From: Cryobacterium sp.
Lineage (GTDB): Bacteria > Actinomycetota > Actinomycetes > Actinomycetales > Microbacteriaceae
DNA length: 64,000 nucleotides
Assembly: GCF_026786305.1 (NCBI RefSeq)
Contig: NZ_JAJAYI010000037.1
Span: forward strand, 1 to 64,000
Direction of reading: 5' to 3'
A model generated the notes under the pieces. That model worked only from the letters and a program-made list of their open reading frames with translations. It did not search any database and was not told the DNA's origin. A program made the position numbers and the translations under genes. This document shows, piece by piece, positions 1 through 9,021 of this stretch (its first letter is position 1; every line of letters starts with the position of its first letter).

Positions 1-389
1 CCGGCGGCACCCAACACGTCCTCGTCGGTGAAAACGGCGACGCGCTCTACCTCGGCGACAAAAGCCGCTGCTTCAGCCCGAAGCAACGCGCGGCCATCGC
101 CGCCCGCGACGAAGGCTGCATCATCCCCGGCTGCACCATCCCCGCCCGCTGGTGCGAAATCCACCACATCATCCCCTGGCAACACGGCGGCCCCACCAAC
201 ATCGACAACGGCACCCTGCTCTGCTGGTACCACCACCACACCATCAACAGCAACGGCTGGAAAATCCGCACAACCAACGGAAGACCCCAACTCCTCGGCC
301 CCCTCCTCTGGGACCCCACCCAAACCTGGCGACCCGCCCACAGCCACCGCGCCAACACCCCCAGCCCAAAACCCCACTGGCGCACCTAG
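1..389 (+). CDS. HNH endonuclease signature / DUF222 (13E12-type) protein, C-terminal part
   Basis: This is the 3' end of a gene that enters from the left edge; the open frame begins at base 3 and stops at the TAG ending at 389, giving about 128 residues. It contains the HNH nuclease core: paired cysteines in GCIIPGC, the EIHHI motif, the N of NIDNG and the LCWYHHH segment, which matches the zinc-stabilised HNH fold at the C-terminus of the DUF222/13E12 repeat family. Such proteins are multicopy in Actinobacteria and their biological role is unsettled; nuclease activity is inferred from the motif only. The N-terminal DUF222 part lies outside the window. The tail is Pro/His-rich, as is usual for the family. 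Confidence 0.85.
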   Translation, partial: GGTQHVLVGENGDALYLGDKSRCFSPKQRAAIAARDEGCIIPGCTIPARWCEIHHIIPWQHGGPTNIDNGTLLCWYHHHTINSNGWKIRTTNGRPQLLGPLLWDPTQTWRPAHSHRANTPSPKPHWRT

Positions 390-489
390 AACGCCTGATC
401 CGCCTGAATTTCGTGATTTGCCGTGATTCAGTTACTGTCTGCGACCGGCGCTGGTGAAAGAGTCGCTGCTGAAACGGGCCGTGGCGAAG

Positions 490-2202
490 CTAGCGAACGA
501 GCGGAACCTCGAGGATGGCGGGACGGGTAGGGGCGCCGGTGAGGGCGCGTTCGAGGTCGCTGCGGGTGGCGGCCATCTCGTAGTCCCAGCCATAGGCAGC
601 GGCGAGCGCCTTGAGGTCCACGCTGCGCGGGGTGTAGAGCACCCGCTCCATCGCCTCGGCCGGAGCCGTCGCCGCAACCTCGAGGCCGTCGAAGATGCTG
701 CCGCCACCGTCGACTCCGACGATGACCTGTAGTCGGGGTTGGGGTTCGCCGGGGGCGATCAGCAGCGAACCGACGTCGTGCAGAAAGGTCAGGTCGCCCA
801 TCAGAACCCGGGTCACACCGACCGAGCGCGGCTCCGGTTCAGCCTGGCTGGCCAGGGCCACACCGAGCGCGGTGGCGATGGTGCCGTCGATTCCGGCCAG
901 GCCTCGATTAGCCAGCACGGGGATCTTCTTGCCGGGAACCCGTTTGTCGGCCTCGCGAATGAGCCGGGAGGCGCCGAGCACGAGCCGGTCGTGCGGCCAC
1001 GACGCCCGCCAGACGGCGTCGACGAGCAGTGCCCGGGTCAGCGGCGCGCGCAACGCGGCCAATTCGGCGCGGGTGATGCCGCGTTTATCTATCGGCACCC
1101 GACCTTCGTCGGCCGCCGCCTCGGCTAGCGCCCGGCTGGTCATGATCCAGCGGCCCAGCCACGCTCGCCCGGCCGGCGTGCGGGCTGCCAGCGCGCACGA
1201 AGCATCCGCTCCGATCGAGCGGGTGAAGCCGCGCGCGGTGTGGCCCGGGTTGTACCATTCGAGTCCGGTCGGGGCGACCACGATGGTTTCCACCCCGTCT
1301 CGCTTGATGAGGGCCGGAATCTCCCGGCTGAGGGTGGGGTGGCCGAACACGATTACCCGTTCGACCTGGCCGCCGAGGTCGACCGCAGAGAGTAGCTCCC
1401 GGTAGTGCACGATCAGGTTGGGGCCGAATCGAGCGCCACTGGACACCTCGGCCAGCAGCGGCCAGCCACCGGCATGCGCCAGTTCTTCGGCTGCGGGCCC
1501 GGCGCCATCACCGGCGACGACGACCGTGCGCGGTCCCGGCGCGAGCAGCATGGCCGGCCCATCTGTTGACGTGGCCGGGGCAACACGGATAGCAGGTGTC
1601 GCGAAGGAGGACCCTGCAGGCAGCGCAGCCGACAGCGGCTCGCGAAATGCCAGGTTGAGTTGTGCCGGGCCGGGAGCAGTGGTGAACACGCCGGTCGCGG
1701 CATCCATCGCCTGACGGGCCAGCGCCACGGCGGTGCTGACCTCGTCGGGTTCGCCGACCGGTGCCGGAACGTCGAGGCACAGTCGAGTGGCGACCCCGAA
1801 CAGGCCGGACTGCACGGTGGTCTGGTTCGAGCGGATACCGCGCAGCTCGGCCGGGCGGTCGGCGGTCAGCAGAATCATGGGCACCCCGGCGTGGTGCGCT
1901 TCGAGAACGGCAGGGTGCAGGTTGGCGACGGCGGTTCCCGAGGTCACCGCGACGAGGGCGGGAAGGCCGGTTTCGAGGGCGAGACCGACGCTGAGAAATC
2001 CGGCGCTCCGTTCGTCGGTGCGCACGTGCAAGCGGATGCTGCCGACCCGTTCCAACTCGGCCGCCGCCAACGCGAGGGCCTGCGAACGTGCTCCGGGGCA
2101 CAGAACCAGGTCGCGCACCCCGAGCCGAACGAATTCGTTCAGGAGGGCTATGCTGAAATCGGTCGCCGGGCTGCTTCGGTTGCTGGTCGACCGCTCAGGC
2201 AT
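490..2202 (-). CDS. menD: 2-succinyl-5-enolpyruvyl-6-hydroxy-3-cyclohexene-1-carboxylate synthase (MenD)
   Basis: A 570-residue thiamine-diphosphate enzyme that condenses isochorismate with 2-oxoglutarate (decarboxylated to succinic semialdehyde) in menaquinone synthesis. The N-terminal pyrimidine-binding domain carries the PG-x-R-S motif (CPGARS, residues 35-40), and the C-terminal domain has the cofactor motif around [10 protein letters not shown]. Length is normal for MenD. I take the ATG at 2202: the longer frame to 2262 adds only an Arg-rich tail, and the start at 2202 overlaps the stop of the upstream PLDc_N gene by 8 bases, implying translational coupling. menA, menE, menB and menC lie nearby, which supports the assignment. 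Confidence 0.93.
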   Translation of the reverse strand: MPERSTSNRSSPATDFSIALLNEFVRLGVRDLVLCPGARSQALALAAAELERVGSIRLHVRTDERSAGFLSVGLALETGLPALVAVTSGTAVANLHPAVLEAHHAGVPMILLTADRPAELRGIRSNQTTVQSGLFGVATRLCLDVPAPVGEPDEVSTAVALARQAMDAATGVFTTAPGPAQLNLAFREPLSAALPAGSSFATPAIRVAPATSTDGPAMLLAPGPRTVVVAGDGAGPAAEELAHAGGWPLLAEVSSGARFGPNLIVHYRELLSAVDLGGQVERVIVFGHPTLSREIPALIKRDGVETIVVAPTGLEWYNPGHTARGFTRSIGADASCALAARTPAGRAWLGRWIMTSRALAEAAADEGRVPIDKRGITRAELAALRAPLTRALLVDAVWRASWPHDRLVLGASRLIREADKRVPGKKIPVLANRGLAGIDGTIATALGVALASQAEPEPRSVGVTRVLMGDLTFLHDVGSLLIAPGEPQPRLQVIVGVDGGGSIFDGLEVAATAPAEAMERVLYTPRSVDLKALAAAYGWDYEMAATRSDLERALTGAPTRPAILEVPLVR

Positions 2203-2641
2203 CCCGACGGCCAGGCTGTTCGCCCTCGCCCGGTTCGTTCTTCTTCTTCTTCGTCGCCTCACCCGGTGTCGGATCGTTCTTGTCGAGGTCCGCGAGGTCC
2301 TGCTCCATCCGACGAATGCGTTCCTGCTGATCTTTCTCGTTGAACGGCCGGTTCTCGCCGCTGCCGGACTTCACGCTGCCGTCGCCTCTGAGACTACGCA
2401 GAAAATCAAGATCGTCATCTGGGGCGACCGATCGATACGACCGGGTAGTGGGGGCGGCACGGCCGTGGCCGACGAGCAGCCAGAGCAGCGGGCCGATTAA
2501 CGGCACCAGAACGATGACGAAAATCCAGACCCAGCGCGGCAATCCGCGAATACGTTTGCGGTCGAACACGGCACAGTCCACGAGGGTGTAGACGGTGAGG
2601 ATGACCAGGGCCAGTCCTAGTCCGATCAAGAGCTTGGGCAT
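2195..2641 (-). CDS. PLDc_N domain small membrane protein
   Basis: A 148-residue protein with two transmembrane segments (about residues 4-22 and 38-57) separated by a basic loop, matching the PLDc_N (phospholipase D / cardiolipin synthase N-terminal) domain, including the conserved RGLPRWVW and GPLLWLLVG segments. The remainder is a charged cytoplasmic tail ending in a Lys/Glu-rich stretch. PLDc_N proteins without a catalytic PLD domain are common in Actinobacteria and have no established function. The gene is directly upstream of menD and overlaps it by 8 bases, so both are probably made from one mRNA. Confidence 0.82.
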   Translation of the reverse strand: MPKLLIGLGLALVILTVYTLVDCAVFDRKRIRGLPRWVWIFVIVLVPLIGPLLWLLVGHGRAAPTTRSYRSVAPDDDLDFLRSLRGDGSVKSGSGENRPFNEKDQQERIRRMEQDLADLDKNDPTPGEATKKKKNEPGEGEQPGRRDA

Positions 2642-2713
2642 ACCTAGATTGTAAGCCGCTTGACCGTGAGAGACATGTGCAGATCACCAGCCGGTGCATC
2701 CTAAGCTAGATTC

Positions 2714-3052
2714 ATGAAATTCCTGCCTCCTTGGCTGTACTACTCCGTTCTGCGCGTGTTGATGTTTGCCGTTCCGCTGGCGATTCTGCTGTCCCTGGGA
2801 TTCTGGCCGTGGGCATCTGCTGTCATCGCTGCCCTGGTTGGGCTGTGCCTGTCGTACCTCCTACTCGGCAAGTCACGCGAGAGTGTCGCCCGCGGCCTCT
2901 ACAAAGCGCGGCACCCCGACAAGGAGCCGGTGAACCCCGATTCCGCGATCGAGGACTCGGCGCTTGATGCAGTTGACAGGCAGAGTGCAGTTGACAGGCA
3001 GAGTGCAGCTGACAGGCAGACCAACTCAGAACGCGAAAGCAAGTCCCAGTAG
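2714..3052 (+). CDS. DUF4229 domain membrane protein
   Basis: A 112-residue protein starting with WLYYSVLRVLMF-type sequence, with two closely spaced hydrophobic segments (about 10-30 and 33-52) followed by the RESVARGLYKARH signature typical of DUF4229 proteins of actinobacterial menaquinone loci. The function is unknown. The C-terminal tail contains three copies of a six-residue unit (VDRQSA-like) encoded by an 18-bp tandem repeat, so its length may vary between strains. The last 27 bases overlap the convergent menA gene tail to tail. It is divergent from the PLDc_N gene. Confidence 0.8.
   Translation: MKFLPPWLYYSVLRVLMFAVPLAILLSLGFWPWASAVIAALVGLCLSYLLLGKSRESVARGLYKARHPDKEPVNPDSAIEDSALDAVDRQSAVDRQSAADRQTNSERESKSQ
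2969..3022 (+). repeat. 18-bp tandem repeat, 3 copies, inside the DUF4229 gene
   Basis: Three adjacent 18-base units (2969-2986, 2987-3004, 3005-3022). The first two are identical; the third differs at three positions. Each adds six residues in frame, so slipped-strand expansion would not disrupt the gene. Confidence 0.9.
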
Positions 3053-4066
3053 CAGGCCGTAAGCCAGCGCCGCCAGGCTCGTCAACTTGAGGGCGAGGAT
3101 GAGTTCCTTTGCCGACGTCGCGGTGATCGTGATGAGGCAGGCTGGCAGGGCCAGCAGTAGCACGAAGAACGTAAAGATTCCCAGCGGATAGAACACGCTG
3201 AAGAAGCCGGTGATCACAAACGGCACCAGCAGAAAGACGCAGAACACGACCCGGGATGCCGTGCTGCCGATGCGTACCGAAAGGGTGCGCTTACCGGCGG
3301 CCTTATCGGGCACGATGTCGCGCAGGTTGTTGACCATGAGTACGGCGCTGGCGATCAGCCCCAGGGCGACACCGCCGAACACACTCTCGGTCGTGAAATC
3401 GCCGACCTGTACGTAGGTCGTGCCGGCGGTAGCCACGGGGCCGAAGAACACGAACACGAACACTTCACCGAGGCCCAGGTAGCCGTAGGGCTTCTTGCCA
3501 CCGGTGTAGAACCACGCTGCGGCGAGGGCGACCACGCCAACGAGCAGCAACCACCAGTACTGGGTCAGGATAACGAGCGTCAGGCCGGCCATGGCGGCGA
3601 GGCCGAAGAAGACGAGGGCAACGCGCAGCACAGTGCGCGGGTTGGCGACACCGCCGCCGGTGAGCCGGGCCGGGCCGACGCGAAAGGCATCGGTGCCGCG
3701 AATGCCGTCGGAGTAGTCGTTGGCGTAGTTGACGCCGATCTGCAGCAACAGCGCCACGGCGAGCGCGAGGAGCGCGCGCACCGGATGGTAGACGCCGGGA
3801 CCGCTCGCAACGATGGCCGCACCCGTGCCGAGCAGCACGGGCGCGACAGCGAGCGGCAGGGTGCGCAGGCGTGCGCCGGACACCCAGTCGGAGGCCGTGG
3901 CCGGTTTGACCTTGGCTGGTCCCTTGCGGGGTGGGCCGTTCTTGAAGGCCGGATGCCCGGACTTACCGTTGCCGCTGGTCTTGCTGCTCAGATCAACACC
4001 AGCCAGCTTCGCAGCGGGGTTCAATCGTTGTTGTTTGGGCCTGGTCGGCCGAGCTCCTTGTGCCAC
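3026..4066 (-). CDS. menA: 1,4-dihydroxy-2-naphthoate polyprenyltransferase (MenA)
   Basis: A UbiA-family membrane prenyltransferase that attaches the polyprenyl tail to DHNA, making demethylmenaquinone. The prenyl-diphosphate/Mg site is the NDxxDGxxxxD motif at residues 116-126, followed by the GPARLTGGG segment and a series of hydrophobic helices to the C-terminus. The assigned GTG at 4066 gives 346 residues, about 50 longer than usual; the extra N-terminus is Lys/Pro/Gly-rich and would overlap the end of menE by 46 bases, so the true start may lie further in. Its 3' end overlaps the convergent DUF4229 gene by 27 bases. Confidence 0.9.
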   Translation of the reverse strand: MAQGARPTRPKQQRLNPAAKLAGVDLSSKTSGNGKSGHPAFKNGPPRKGPAKVKPATASDWVSGARLRTLPLAVAPVLLGTGAAIVASGPGVYHPVRALLALAVALLLQIGVNYANDYSDGIRGTDAFRVGPARLTGGGVANPRTVLRVALVFFGLAAMAGLTLVILTQYWWLLLVGVVALAAAWFYTGGKKPYGYLGLGEVFVFVFFGPVATAGTTYVQVGDFTTESVFGGVALGLIASAVLMVNNLRDIVPDKAAGKRTLSVRIGSTASRVVFCVFLLVPFVITGFFSVFYPLGIFTFFVLLLALPACLITITATSAKELILALKLTSLAALAYGLLLGLAFAF

Positions 4067-5190
4067 GCCCCCATGTTACTGGCCAGCGCTGCGCGGTCGG
4101 GCTTGCCCGAGGTCAGCAGCGGAATCTCTGCAACGCGAACGACACGCGCGGGCCTCGCCGCACGCCCGAGCATTGCCACAATGGATGCCATCAGATCCAC
4201 CTCCGCACCTTCTCCCCCGGCCACCACGACGACCGGCACCTTTCCCCACTTCTCGTCGTCGCCGCCGATCACGACGGCCTGTTCGAACCCCGGATGGGAC
4301 CGCACGATGTCTTCGACGGCATCGAGCGATACCTTCTCCCCACCCGAAATGATTACGTTGTCGGCCCGTCCGAGCACCGTGACCCGACCACTGTGCGGGT
4401 CGACCTCACCGAGGTCGCCGGTGCGATACCAGCGCACACCGTGCTCCACCAGAAAGCGGTCAGCGGTGCGCGCTTCATCGTCGAGGTAGCCCTCGGCGAG
4501 CACGGAACCCGACAGCTCCAGCTGCCCATCGACGACGCGCACGAGGGTGTCACCGATCGGAACACCGTTGTAGACGCAGCCGCCGGCGGTCTCCGACGAC
4601 CCGTAGGTGCGCACGACCCGCACGTTGAGGGCTTCCGCCCGAGCGATGAGTTCGCCTCGAATCGCCTGCCCGCCGACCAAAATAGCGGTGAAGCGGCGCA
4701 GCACGGCCAACAGGGCCGGGTCATCCGCTGCGTCAATCAACCGGGCGAGCTGCACCGGAACGAGCGCGGTGTAACGCAGCGGCTCGGTCATGGTCTCGGC
4801 CAGCCGCCGAAAATTCTGCGGGTCGAAATGACCCGGCGGCAGCACGAGCGGGCTGGTCTCGGCGGCGATGGAACGCACGAGCACTTGCACCCCGGCGATG
4901 TAGTGCACGGGCAGGGCGAGCAGCCATTGTCCAGCCCCGCCGAGGGCAACCGTCGATGCCGCAGCACCGGCCAGTAAGGCGTTGGTCGCGAGCATGACCC
5001 GTTTGGGCACCCCAGCGGACCCCGACGTTTCGATCACAACGGCGACGCGCTTCGGCACGTCACCGACGAGCGGCTCCGCTGCGCCGGCCAGCACGGGCAG
5101 CAGGGCGGGCCCACTGCCCGCGAGCGCGTCGCGCACTGCGGCAAGAAAGTCGAGCGGATGCCCCGGCACGAGCACCCGCAGCGGCCTCAC
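4021..5190 (-). CDS. menE: o-succinylbenzoate--CoA ligase (MenE), compact form
   Basis: An ANL-superfamily acyl-CoA ligase of 389 residues that activates o-succinylbenzoate before ring closure by MenB. The P-loop reads ETSGSAGVPK (residues 54-63), the adenylation motif YGSSET and the hinge-region YRTGD are present, and the C-terminus has the GKPDRAAL lysine motif. It is shorter than typical 450-500 residue MenE because the N-terminal region is trimmed, a form common in Actinobacteria. The start is a GTG at 5190, 23 bases after the menB stop. It is flanked by menB upstream and menA downstream on the same strand. Confidence 0.92.
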   Translation of the reverse strand: MRPLRVLVPGHPLDFLAAVRDALAGSGPALLPVLAGAAEPLVGDVPKRVAVVIETSGSAGVPKRVMLATNALLAGAAASTVALGGAGQWLLALPVHYIAGVQVLVRSIAAETSPLVLPPGHFDPQNFRRLAETMTEPLRYTALVPVQLARLIDAADDPALLAVLRRFTAILVGGQAIRGELIARAEALNVRVVRTYGSSETAGGCVYNGVPIGDTLVRVVDGQLELSGSVLAEGYLDDEARTADRFLVEHGVRWYRTGDLGEVDPHSGRVTVLGRADNVIISGGEKVSLDAVEDIVRSHPGFEQAVVIGGDDEKWGKVPVVVVAGGEGAEVDLMASIVAMLGRAARPARVVRVAEIPLLTSGKPDRAALASNMGAWHKELGRPGPNNND

Positions 5191-5213
5191 AACTCACCCC
5201 TGCGCGGCACGAG

Positions 5214-6125
5214 TCAGTACTGCCACGGGTACGGGGACCAGTCGGGTTCGCGTTTCTCCAGAAAGGAATCGCGGCCCTCGACGGCCTCATCGGTACCGTA
5301 GGCCAAACGAGTCGCCTCCCCAGCGAACACCTGCTGGCCAACCAGACCGTCGTCGACGGCGTTGAAGGCGAACTTGAGCATGCGAATAGCGGTGGGCGAC
5401 TTGGTCAGAATCTCTCGAGCCCACTCCAGCGCGACCGTTTCCAGCTCAGCGTGCGGCACGACCGCGTTGATCGCGCCCATCTCGAGGGCGCGCTGGGCCG
5501 AATACTCCCGCGCCAGGAAGAACACTTCCCGGGCGGCCTTCTGGCCGACCTGGCGGGCGAAGTAGGCGCTGCCGTACCCCGCGTCAAACGACCCGACGTC
5601 GGCATCCGTTTGCTTGAATTTGCCGTGTTCGGCGCTCGCAATGCTCAGGTCGCACACGACGTGCAGCGAGTGCCCGCCGCCGGCCGCCCAGCCGGGAATA
5701 ACGGCGATGACCACTTTGGGCATGAAACGGATGAGCCGCTGCACTTCCAAAATATGCAAGCGCCCGGCGCGGCCACGGTCGATGCCTGCTGCTGTCTCAC
5801 CCTCGGCGTATTTGTAGCCGTCGCGGCCGCGAATACGTTGGTCGCCGCCGGAGCAGAACGCCCAGCCGCCGTCCTTGGCGCTCGGACCGTTTCCGGTGAG
5901 TAGCACCACACCGATCTTCGAGTTGGTGCGGGCGTCTTCGAGGGCCGCAAACAGCTCGTCGACCGTGCGGGGTCGAAAGGCGTTACGCACCTCGGGTCGA
6001 TCGAACGCGATCCGGGCAATTCTGCCCGTCACATCGTGATGGTAGGTGAGGTCATCGAGGTACTCAAAGCCCGCAACGGCCTTCCACTGGCTCGCATCGA
6101 AGATTTCGGATACCTGTTCGCTCAT
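5214..6125 (-). CDS. menB: 1,4-dihydroxy-2-naphthoyl-CoA synthase (MenB)
   Basis: A crotonase-fold enzyme of 303 residues that closes the second ring of the naphthoquinone by Dieckmann condensation of o-succinylbenzoyl-CoA. It shows the RPEVRNAFRP substrate segment, the oxyanion-hole region AFCSGGDQRIRG, the GWAAGGGHSLHVVCDL helix and the C-terminal EGRDSFLEKREPDW tail that is diagnostic for MenB among crotonases. The ATG at 6125 is the first gene of the minus-strand menB-menE-menA run. Length and motifs match the family closely. Confidence 0.96.
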   Translation of the reverse strand: MSEQVSEIFDASQWKAVAGFEYLDDLTYHHDVTGRIARIAFDRPEVRNAFRPRTVDELFAALEDARTNSKIGVVLLTGNGPSAKDGGWAFCSGGDQRIRGRDGYKYAEGETAAGIDRGRAGRLHILEVQRLIRFMPKVVIAVIPGWAAGGGHSLHVVCDLSIASAEHGKFKQTDADVGSFDAGYGSAYFARQVGQKAAREVFFLAREYSAQRALEMGAINAVVPHAELETVALEWAREILTKSPTAIRMLKFAFNAVDDGLVGQQVFAGEATRLAYGTDEAVEGRDSFLEKREPDWSPYPWQY

Positions 6126-6187
6126 GCCGTCAGCCTACGCGGAGCGAGAGGCCGTTTTGCAGCGTCGCAAACTCGTAATATCAAGGG

Positions 6188-6216
6188 TTGGAAGTCGAAA
6201 TAACCTCATGTACTGT
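6188..6216 (+). promoter_or_regulatory. Putative promoter of the sigma-factor transcript
   Basis: A TTGGAA box (6188-6193) is followed after 17 bases by TACTGT (6211-6216), a reasonable SigA-type promoter. It would leave a leader of about 75 bases before the small ORF at 6298; this leader contains a GC-rich hairpin at 6248-6264 (CACCCC pairing with GGGGTG). Read by eye, not tested. Confidence 0.45.
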
Positions 6217-6297
6217 GAACCGAGCAAGAAGTCAATCCCTTGCCATCCACCCCATTCGGGGGTGTACTAATGACTTGAAAAGTATGGGGAGGTCGCC

Positions 6298-6342
6298 ATG
6301 AAAATCACACACGGCATCAGCAACCACTGCGGGGGCACGTAA
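6298..6342 (+). CDS. Upstream leader ORF, 14 codons, before the sigma factor
   Basis: A very short ORF (MKITHGISNHCGGT) with a near-perfect Shine-Dalgarno, GGGGAGG, five bases before its ATG. It stops two bases before the ATG of the sigma-factor gene. The sigma gene has only a GGGGGC stretch inside this ORF as a possible ribosome site, so ribosomes finishing the leader could reinitiate on it. This suggests translational coupling or a regulatory leader peptide rather than a functional protein. The product has no recognisable family. Confidence 0.5.
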   Translation: MKITHGISNHCGGT

Positions 6343-6344
6343 CC

Positions 6345-7328
<984 letters not shown>

Positions 7329-7362
7329 ACGCCGACCGATTGCACGCGAGCAGGAGCGAGAA

Positions 7363-7698
7363 ATGGGAAAGCTGACCTACGACTCGACTCTCACTGCGGA
7401 CTTCGACGATCGCGTGCTGGCCCACATTCAGGTCGTCATTGGCGCCAAGCTTCGGCGCGGGGAATCGTTCTACTTCACGTGGCGCGACGACCCGCAGGCC
7501 GGAGGCGGGCGCAGCACGATCTGGCTACACCCGGGTATTCCCCTTGCGTACAAGTATTTCGGCAGTCGCTCGCCCAAACTGAACCGCGAGTGGATCGAGG
7601 CGCTCATGGCTGCGGCCAATTCCTCCGGCGGATTGCAGATCATTCCGGAACCCTACTTCCCGGCCGCACATTCGAGTTCCGTGAAGGACGAACCATGA
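7363..7698 (+). CDS. DUF7882-type small conserved protein (often mislabelled ATP-dependent DNA ligase)
   Basis: A 111-residue cytosolic protein of a family that is abundant in Microbacteriaceae. Hallmarks are the MGKLTYDS start, DDRVLAHIQVVIGAKLRRGESFYF, a WRDD segment, GRSTIWLHPGIPL and LNREWIEALMAAAN near the C-terminus. Databases often call it ATP-dependent DNA ligase, but it is far too small and has no ligase KxDG motif; from memory it corresponds to DUF7882. The function is unknown. The RBS is AGGAGCGAG before the ATG. It is read with the next gene through a 4-base ATGA overlap and lies 34 bases after the sigma factor. Confidence 0.8.
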   Translation: MGKLTYDSTLTADFDDRVLAHIQVVIGAKLRRGESFYFTWRDDPQAGGGRSTIWLHPGIPLAYKYFGSRSPKLNREWIEALMAAANSSGGLQIIPEPYFPAAHSSSVKDEP

Positions 7699-7949
7699 AC
7701 CGCGTCGACATCGTCTACGGCGGCAAACCCTATTCACTCGGCGGCCGTTCCATTGAATCCATCCAGGTGGAGATCGACGGCGCCCTCGCCGCTGGTCTCG
7801 CCTACTGGTTGCGGGTGAACAGCGGTGAGGGCCGGTTTGAAGACGCCTACCTGCTCATCGCGCCCGGCATTCCCGTCGCCATGGTCAACGTCAAGCCGAA
7901 CGGCTTCGACCACGGTAGCAACTCCGACGAGCTCTATGAGCAGGACTAG
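7695..7949 (+). CDS. Small conserved hypothetical protein (YGGKPYSLGGRS type)
   Basis: An 84-residue protein starting at the ATG that overlaps the preceding stop (ATGA). A longer in-frame ORF begins upstream but would overlap the DUF7882 gene almost entirely, so the coupled start is preferred. It begins with a beta-strand-like MNRVDIVYGGKPYSLGGR stretch followed by an amphipathic helix (IESIQVEIDGALAAG) and ends acidic. I know similar small proteins only as hypotheticals next to DUF7882 genes in Microbacteriaceae. The tight pairing suggests that the two products act together. Confidence 0.68.
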   Translation: MNRVDIVYGGKPYSLGGRSIESIQVEIDGALAAGLAYWLRVNSGEGRFEDAYLLIAPGIPVAMVNVKPNGFDHGSNSDELYEQD

Positions 7950-7997
7950 CCACAGGCTCTGGCTGTCTACCCAGCCGGAGGCTGGCACACTGGAACC

Positions 7998-8984
7998 ATG
8001 ATGCCCTCACTGGATGAGTTACTCGGTTCCGCGCACGTCGTCTCCCTGAAACTGTTCGACCGGTTTCGCGGCTTGGACAGTCGGGAAGCACTGGTGCTGG
8101 AAGGCCCCGAAGGCTGGACCGAGTTCTCGCCGTTCGTCGAGTACGACGACGCCGAGGCCGCCAACTGGCTGCGGGCCGCGATCGACTTCGGCTGGCAGAG
8201 TACGCCGCACGCGCTGCGCACGAGCATTCCGGTCAACGCCACGGTGCCGGCCGTGCCTGCACACAAGGTGGCGGAGGTGCTCGCACGTTTTCCCGGGTGC
8301 CGCACCGCCAAGGTGAAGGTGGCCGGCCCCGAGCAGACCTTGGCCGACGACGTCGCGCGGGTCGCTGAGGTGCGTCGTGTACTCGGCCCGGAGGGGCGCA
8401 TTCGTATCGATGCCAACGGTCTGTGGAACGTCGACGAGGCCGAACACGCCATTCACGCGTTGAGCGCGTTCGACCTCGAGTACGTCGAACAGCCGTGCAT
8501 GACGGTGCCCGAACTCGCCGAGATTCGCCACCGCACCACCTATCTGAGCGTTCCGATTGCCGCCGACGAGAGCGTGCGTAAGAGCGGCGACCCGCTCGCC
8601 GTGGCCCGGGCCGGTGCCGCCGACATTCTCGTGATCAAGGCTCAACCTCTCGGCGGTATCCGTGCCGCGTTGTCGATCATCGGCCAGACCGGTCTGCCGG
8701 TCGTGGTCTCCAGCGCCCTTGATACGTCGGTCGGGCTGTCGATGGGCGCTCACCTCGCGGCGTCCGTTCCGGGCCTGTACTTCGATTGCGGCCTCGGCAC
8801 CGCCTCGCTGCTCGCCGACGATGTGACGAGCGAGCCACTTCTGCCGGTGAACGGTGCCGTTCCCGTGCGCCGGGTCGTGCCCGATTTGGCTCTGCTGCAC
8901 CAGCGCGCGGCCAGCCCGGAGCGCCGAGACTGGTGGCTCGCCCGACTCGCGCGCACGCATGCATTGGTCGCCGCGGAGCAGTAG
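7998..8984 (+). CDS. menC: o-succinylbenzoate synthase (MenC)
   Basis: An enolase-superfamily dehydratase of 328 residues that converts SHCHC, made from the MenD product, to o-succinylbenzoate. The catalytic barrel shows the KVKVAG lysine pair, the first metal ligand in RIDANGLW, the second in EYVEQPC and the third in PIAADES, with the distal lysine in DILVIKAQPLGG. This matches the actinobacterial MenC subgroup rather than a muconate cycloisomerase. The ATG at 7998 is chosen because translation of the N-terminal domain begins there. It completes the menB, C, D, E and A set in this window. Confidence 0.93.
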   Translation: MMPSLDELLGSAHVVSLKLFDRFRGLDSREALVLEGPEGWTEFSPFVEYDDAEAANWLRAAIDFGWQSTPHALRTSIPVNATVPAVPAHKVAEVLARFPGCRTAKVKVAGPEQTLADDVARVAEVRRVLGPEGRIRIDANGLWNVDEAEHAIHALSAFDLEYVEQPCMTVPELAEIRHRTTYLSVPIAADESVRKSGDPLAVARAGAADILVIKAQPLGGIRAALSIIGQTGLPVVVSSALDTSVGLSMGAHLAASVPGLYFDCGLGTASLLADDVTSEPLLPVNGAVPVRRVVPDLALLHQRAASPERRDWWLARLARTHALVAAEQ

Positions 8985-9021
8985 CGCCTATCAGCGACCT
9001 CCAGGCCGCGCAGTCGCTCCG

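Noticed and set aside
7363-7698. ATP-dependent DNA ligase
   Set aside because: The label is common in databases for this family, but the protein has 111 residues and lacks the KxDG adenylation motif.
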